Of a DNA stretch of 64,000 nucleotides, positions 57,960 through 64,000 are shown piece by piece. Below the pieces are notes generated by a model that saw only the letters and a list, made by a program, of their open reading frames with translations, was not told the origin of the DNA and did not search any database. Source of the DNA: Macrocystis pyrifera (taxonomy: Eukaryota > Sar > Phaeophyceae > Laminariales > Laminariaceae); assembly GCA_031763025.1 (NCBI GenBank), contig JASSKH010000028.1, forward strand, positions 8,881,359 through 8,945,358, written 5' to 3'. Numbering within the stretch: the first letter of the stretch is position 1; every line of letters starts with the position of its first letter. The position numbers and the translations under genes were made by a program.

Positions 57960-60039
57960 CCCGCTCAATATTACATATTGAAGATCGATCTTATCCTAGG
58001 GTCTTCAGGTTCGCCTCCACCAATTTCCGCCTTGATCGGGAACGACTTTTTTTTTGCGAATTTTATGTTGCAAAAATGGCGTTATTGAGTTTCTGCCGAT
58101 AACTTGTCGAGATCGAATCGAAATATAAATAATGTATTAATTTTAATACACTTGTTTTTCTGCGCGTGCAGTGTACTTGTCAGGGTCAGTGCCTCGAAAT
58201 TTCAAGTCCAAATTCGCAGTGGTTAACGAGATACGGCCTTCGGACGGTTTATCCATTTTTCGGCTGGCCCAGCTCGTATCAGCTTTTTTGTGGGCAGTGC
58301 AACACAGGTGGGGTGCTGTTGGAACACCCTCATAACGTACAACGTTTCCATCCTCTACGAGAGAACGCCTCACCAACACGCTCGATTTCTTATGATCGTT
58401 TACCCGTTGGTGATGACAATGTGTCTGCGCGTCACAGAATGGCAAGCGTCGAGCATGACCACCATGCCCACCCACAACCCTCCCGTGCGCACGCCTCGCT
58501 CTCGCCCGCGCGGAGGCTGAGACAGCAATCCTCAGAGAGATCGTGTTTTTGAAAGCTAACCTCGGTGCTCACAGAGAAAATAGAGGGTGATGAGACCCAG
58601 GACGACGAGCTCTATAACATACGAGTATATAACATCATAGGTGAGACGTTGCGATCGTGATTTTGGGGTCAACCCACTCGTACGTTGCGTACCCACATAG
58701 ACAGCTAAATTAAAGCAGTTCAGCTACATAGTAAAAATGCCATTGTTCGCGATTGGAGCATATTCTCCACTCTGTTGGCTGCGCCGTCGGCCGTGCGAAC
58801 TAGTTTTGATACTTCGCGCCTCCTACTCCGATGAAGCACAACGTTTCTTCCGTGGCTGTTTAACTCGTAGGCTCTGGAGACATACAATATTCGATCTACC
58901 GTACGATATACTTTATGTAGAGGTTTTCTGCTGATGGCGCTTTTTCGCTTTTCGGGCATACTTTTTTTCATCTTCCCAAAACGGATGAGACCGTGGATCC
59001 GTTATGCGTTGTACCATAGGTGCGTATCATATCATGCATGCATGCGGTTTGCCCTCACGCTGTGCCCAGCCGAAGAACATCGCCAACCTGATGCATACAT
59101 GTGTAGGCCCATCTGTCATGCAACGTATTTTTTGTCTGGCCGGCCTTGCAACCTTCTTCGAGGTCCTCTTCTCGAACTAAAAAAAGCCCGATTATTTCCC
59201 ACAACGATACTGTATGCAGCAATCATTCCAGCAAGCCGGGCAGAGAGGGGCGCCGCAGGCACGGCCGCCGAGTTATGATGTCTTTGGATTTGCGCTTTGC
59301 CGTTTCGCGTTTCCTGTGACTTTTGAAACTGATCTAAAGGAAGAAGAATTGCGCGCGATTATTATACAGCTCTACAGAGGAGGAGGCCAATGTGATGCGG
59401 GGACGGCTCTAGGGTAGTGGTAAGGGACGCAGGTTGTTCTGGCAGCTGGAAAGCAGTGCTTCGCTTCTTCTGATTTAGATCTTCTTATGGATGGCGAGAG
59501 CTGAGGAGGTGCTCTGGTAGAGAAGTGAGAGGTAGGGGGGCGGGACTCGACGCCCAGATATACTCGTCCCACCCCACGCCACAAGCTCTCCTAAATTCCT
59601 CTTATCTGATTTACGCCTACGGAACTTTCCTATGGCTACCAATCGTTCTTCTGCTAATATAAGAATATCTCACTTCGTGGTCCTATCTGCGCTAAGGAAC
59701 ATTACTCTCGTCTAACGGGCTATCCGCCCTAGGGAACATTCCTAAAAGAACGTTACTCTCGACTAACGGAATATCCGCCGGGTTAATCCATTCTTTGGAT
59801 TATTCTCGTACTCGTGAGACTACAAGACTGCAACGTATTATCTATATCTATAGCCCATGAATACTCATATCACACCAACGCGAGCGAGTTCCGGGCACAA
59901 TGCGCAGACAGACGCAAAGGATTTTGTCGTGAACCGAGCTGCTACGCACAACACAATCGTGCACACCACGGACAGATGAGATCCCTATTTAATATTTAAA
60001 TATATTATAATGTAGATCTTTTTTTAATATACATATATA

Positions 60040-60545
60040 TCCTTGATCTGTGATGTGCGGGATCTACAACAGTTACTGTAGTAGATCGTGTTTGCTGGGT
60101 GTGAGCTGTACGATCTAGCTCTTACACGCACTTTTGCCCAGGTGGGTTCCGTATGATGTACATACAGTAGATAGATCTTGCAAACATGTTTGCCTGGGTG
60201 GGATGGATCTGTATGATCAGCATGATCTGCACATGTTTGTGTGACATACATGATCTGCGTAATCTAAATCACATTTCGCTGAGGGGGTCTGTATGGTCTG
60301 TAGGTCCTTCGCATTCGTATTTTTTCCCCGGTGGGATCTGTATGATCTGCATGAGGTCTGCACATGTTTCGCCAGGTGGGATCTGTGTTCTCTGCGAAAT
60401 CTGTCATTTGCCCGCGGGCGATAACCATACACCAGTAGTACATGGTAAACATATGATACGCGCGAAATCCGTATCGGCCCAAAAGGACCTGCTACAGTTC
60501 GTAGATGATCTACGTACTACTACTACTGTAGATCGTGATCGTCCC
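60040..60545 (+). repeat. GATCTG-rich tandem repeat, copy 3
   Basis: Irregular units of about 60-70 bp with CAGGTGGGATCTGTATGATC and CATGATCTGCACATGTTTG. Related to copies at 1250 and 18432. Confidence 0.7.
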
Positions 60546-60771
60546 GAGGTGTGCAGCTTTGTCAACCAGGGTTACTTACTAGGCACTGGACAGCGCATTG
60601 TGGCGAAGGTACAAATTTCAACGCAGAGAGCAGTTTTACACCACATGATTGTCATCGTGATCTGATACTGCAGATATGATACCACTCTTTGCTGACATGC
60701 ACTCGCGATATAGACAAAATCTGCCGAGTGCTGCTGACATTACCTGGGCTTTTCGCGGGTCAGGTCAAACC

Positions 60772-60945
60772 TCACGGGTCGGGTCGGGTCGGGTCAGCTG
60801 ATCCGACCGGACCCACGAAAAAGTTGAGGTGTGTTGAGTTGACCAGACCCGACCCACGAGATTTTGAAAGCCTCTTGACCCGACCCGACCCGACCCCATC
60901 CGCGAGATTAAAAAAAATAGTTGACCCGACCCGACCCGACCCGTT
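60772..60945. repeat. GGGTC/GACCC satellite, block 1
   Basis: GGGTC units switch to GACCC at the palindromic centre near 60798 (GTCAGCTGATCCGACC). Confidence 0.85.
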
Positions 60946-61739
60946 ATTAGGTATGGCGGTTGGCGTGTGTACCAGCTCGTAGCTGGTGTGTACGCCTAGA
61001 CTCGATTGCCGATGGCCGGTCAATACACAGACAGTCAAAATAAATGTTCGAGGCAAACGTAGCCACTGTTAGGTGACTTGTACGAGAAGCTTCACTAGAA
61101 GAGAAGAAGATGTGGTGACCCCAAGCCACAGTGTTGATTCATTTATTTGCTCAGCTGGAAGCTGATGATGGTGAGCAAAAGTAGAGTGAGCTCAGAGGGG
61201 AGCGGTGCGCGTGTGCGCTCACGGCTCGAAACAAAGGACGACTTCTACAAATTCGTTCAAAAACAAAAATAGGGAAATACCCTTGCATTCAGTTCAATAT
61301 AAAACAACACGGAGACCCGCAATTCTACTGCTAAAAACAATAAAACTTGGGGTACGTACTCATGACCCTCTTGTAGCCTATGTTGTTACTTCAACCACAA
61401 CTAAAAATATGCTACTGGTCCCGACGGGATACTGAAGATACCCTGTCCATTATTTACCAGTGCGCACGTACCAGGTACTACTGCTGTTGTACATGTGTGC
61501 TGCTGGCTGTAGATTCTGTACGTACGTAATACAGTAGATCCACGATGCTGCTTGTTATTGAGACCTATCATTATGCAATATATGTACGAGTGCACAGCAG
61601 TAGATATTGTAGGACTGCTGCTGCTGTATACTGCTACTACTCACAGACTGGAAAACTGTCCGCGGTACTTAGAAATGCGCAAATGTATACCAGATGACGC
61701 AAGTGTTATCGAGTAACTGACAAGTATCATCCCTAATAC

Positions 61740-61935
61740 CCGTGAGATTTGAAAATCTCTTGACCCGACCCGTCCCGACCCGCGAGATTTCGAAATCTCC
61801 TGACCCGACCCGACCCGACCCGCCACCTTCGGATTGACCCGTGAGACACGGGTTTAATGCGGGTCGGGTCACCTTGACCCGCGAGACCATATATATTGAC
61901 CCGCAGGTTCGACCTGCGGATCCGGCCCGTGGGTT
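61740..61935 (+). repeat. GACCC satellite, block 2
   Basis: GACCC runs alternate with self-complementary CGAGATTTCGAAATCTC, so each unit folds. Confidence 0.85.
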
Positions 61936-62199
61936 GACCCTTCAAAAACAATCTAATGTTCATTTTTTTGCCCGGCAGCTATATGTGGCCTGGCTGTAGT
62001 GGGCATGGATGGATGCGGGCTTGCGTATATGGATTTGGTGGTGTTTTAATGTTTGAATAAGATGCCAAAGGAGGAGTGTTATTGAATATTGGTACGAGAG
62101 AAGCCTTTGGGTAAAAGAGCGGGAAGTGTTCTAAGCGTCGGATCTGCCAGCCGGATGCGCGGGTTCGACCCGTGGGTCAGCAGAAAACAACTCGCGGGC

Positions 62200-62495
62200 C
62201 ATGCTGGCCCGACCCGCGAGTGGCCCGTTTCTCGCGGGTCATGACCTGACCCGACCCGTGAGCTTTTCATCACCTCTTGACCCGACCCGACCCGACCCGT
62301 GAGAGTTGAAAAATTCTTGACCCGACCCGACCCGTGATTCTTGAAAAACTCTTGACCAGACCTGACCCGACCCGCGAGTTTGGAAAACCTCTTGACCCGA
62401 CCCGACCCGTGAGATTTTGAGCACTTCCTGACCCGACCCGACCCGACCCGTGACATTTTGAACACCCCGAGATCCGATCCGCGGGTCGGGTCATG
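62200..62495 (+). repeat. GACCC satellite, block 3
   Basis: Six units of about 40-50 bp, each a GACCC run then GTGAGNTTTTGAAAANCTCTT-like spacer. Confidence 0.85.
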
Positions 62496-62988
62496 ACCCG
62501 CGAAAAGCCCTGGATAGTACGAAGTCTTCGAATACAGTACGCGACAGCAGTTAAGAATTTCCTGTTTTGGCAGGCTCGCGGCTTGTTGTGATGTCAATGT
62601 TGACCGCAGCCTCTTATTATATAGGAGTTAGAGAGGCGTCCTCGCTGAACACACATGCTTAGCTGCACTCCACCTGGACACCTCTCTGGACTCCCGCCGC
62701 ACATCGTGGGGGACTTCGCTCGAAGGTAGCATCGATATACATGGACCACACGCCCGGCACAGAGGGCAGAGCTTATTTCGACCAGGCGGCCTCATTTGGC
62801 CTACCACTTCACGAGCAAGCGATCATCAGAATACTGAGGCAGCACGTTCTCTGGCCCACTGCCGCAGATCGGGGTCACCATCCGCTCGAAAGAGGGCACT
62901 CTGCCTGAGCTCCTATGTTTCCGGTGAGGTATGCGATGCCGATATTTGTTTTTTTCAGCTATTAGTGTAGTTGGGTCAAAAGCACTAT

Positions 62989-63250
62989 TGTTATGGTATC
63001 CCCGCTCCCCTGTTGCGGCGTTATGGCTTGTGGCAATCGTCCCCTCATCATGCCTGGCAGGCGTTGTCGCCTGCTTCTCTGATGAGCGCCTCGCCCCTTC
63101 GTTCAGAAGGCATCTGGCAAGGCAAATAGCAACTAATACAAGAGCTTAAAACATCGTCTAGCACCTCGTGTGAGTGACCAGAACAGAGCCAAATGCATCA
63201 ACCTGCTAGCAGTAGTCGGTCCCTAGGTCCATACTCCCTTACACTTAACA
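62989..63250 (-). repeat. Solo LTR, family 2
   Basis: 262 bp with TG/CA ends (plus strand TGTTATGGTATCCCC ... TACACTTAACA). Reverse complement of the LTRs at 47442 and 48343. Flanked by CTCGACGCCA on the right. Confidence 0.7.
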
Positions 63251-63777
63251 CTCGACGCCATTCGTCAAGGTCTTAGTCCGTTGGGCTATACTGGTAAAAA
63301 GTTAACCGATTACCTACCCAATCTAAAAGACCTTATAACACTATGCCGCTGATATGCAGTCTACCTTCGGACGGGTAGAATACTGTGTTACGTTTTTATT
63401 TTCACACCTTTTCTAAACCGATCACCATCTACTGAAGAGGGGGGGGCGCTCTACCTGGACTCCTTCCTCTCAGGTGAGGTCTGAGACGATGCGTTCTGTG
63501 TTGTTTGCTGTGGTCGTGTGGTCAAGCAAACAGCAGTGTTTCCCATTTAGTCATCTGATAACGTGTAACTCTTGTGCCACTCATACCACCCATGCACAAC
63601 AAGAGGGATCCGACATTCTCCAAATTGAACCATGGAAGAGGTTACCAATCAGATTTGTGTACTTGACGAAAACAGACCAATAACCTGCCGCTGACTAGTC
63701 GATTGGTTTCCAATCGGTTAGGAAGGCTATCTCACTGTAGGTTTTTTTCGTCACAACTTGTCTCAAAACGCCTACTA

Positions 63778-63882
63778 TTACGGGGGACCATAGTGAATAG
63801 GACCAAATATTGTTAGTAAAAATAGGTAAATATATAGGTTTTTGGGTGTACCGCAGGTCCTATTTACTATGGTCCCCCGTAA
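63778..63882. mobile_element. TTACGGGGG-family MITE, copy 7
   Basis: 105 bp, best preserved copy: arms TTACGGGGGACCATAGTGAA / ATTTACTATGGTCCCCCGTAA. It is flanked by CTACTA and TAGTAG, so the hairpin extends outward. Confidence 0.88.
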
Positions 63883-64000
63883 TAGTAGCGCTGGTGAGGA
63901 GCACCCCTTTTTTCGTGCGATTATAGGCCTTCTATTTCGTTTTGCATTGCCGACTGACCGGTCGAGCACTTCGGCGCTCACACGCCATTTTTGTAGGCCT

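Larger units (their letters stand above)
46279..64000. other. Gene-poor repeat region
   Basis: No conserved protein domain was recognised in 17.7 kb. Open frames above 100 codons (54188-54926 on both strands, 55603-55983, 58143-58552, 58934-59278) lack motifs and often overlap their opposite-strand shadows. The region holds nested transposons, tandem repeats and a palindrome array, listed separately. Confidence 0.5.

Overview
The window looks like nuclear DNA of a multicellular or filamentous stramenopile, most likely a brown alga (inference). The grounds are split eukaryotic genes with GT-AG introns of a few hundred bases to several kb, CAG/CTG and poly-Q/poly-G low complexity, dense LINE, SINE, MITE and LTR debris, and neighbouring genes that strictly alternate strand, as reported for Ectocarpus. 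There are no bacterial operons, CRISPR arrays or rRNA genes.

Five protein genes could be assembled exon by exon with consistent reading phases; most of their exons are too short to stand out as open frames. In order they are: (1) a RanBP2-type zinc-finger gene on minus (two exons, 10130-9248, the rest not located); (2) an ArfGAP of the SMAP/AGFG type on plus (10936-19191); (3) a complete 8-exon, 360-residue BAR-domain gene on minus (30554-24545); (4) a complete 4-exon, 227-residue DJ-1/PfpI (Hsp31-like) gene on plus (30852-38960); (5) a complete 7-exon, 318-residue class I SAM methyltransferase on minus (46278-41211). Genes 1/2 and 3/4 are divergent pairs, 3/4 sharing a 297-bp intergenic region. 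Genes 2 and 3 end towards each other across about 5.3 kb, and genes 4 and 5 across about 2.2 kb. ArfGAP and BAR proteins both act at curved, trafficking membranes, but no functional cluster is implied.

Layout: 1-9.2 kb is repeat-rich (five MITEs, a 373-bp poly-C tract, two tandem arrays, the start of an 820-bp dispersed repeat). 9.2-46.3 kb holds the genes, whose introns carry an antisense LINE, SINEs, simple repeats and a fold-back element. 46.3-64 kb has no recognisable gene. It holds a nested TIR/LTR element with a 75-bp internal minisatellite (47.2-49.2 kb), an array of CCATGG-centred palindromes (49.2-51.9 kb), a tRNA-like sequence and a SINE (52.8-54.2 kb), an inverted cluster of LTRs (55.1-58.0 kb), GATCTG-rich repeats (60.0-60.6 kb), and GACCC hairpin minisatellites (60.8-62.5 kb).

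The most unusual observations are LINE 3' ends followed by poly-C instead of poly-A, a 25-nt exon whose acceptor lies 11 bp from a SINE, a MITE and a SINE insertion each of whose unoccupied sites survive in the same window, and short palindromic words (TACCWGGTA, TATTAATA, ACAGCAGTA) spread far above chance. All splice models are read by eye and are not backed by transcripts.
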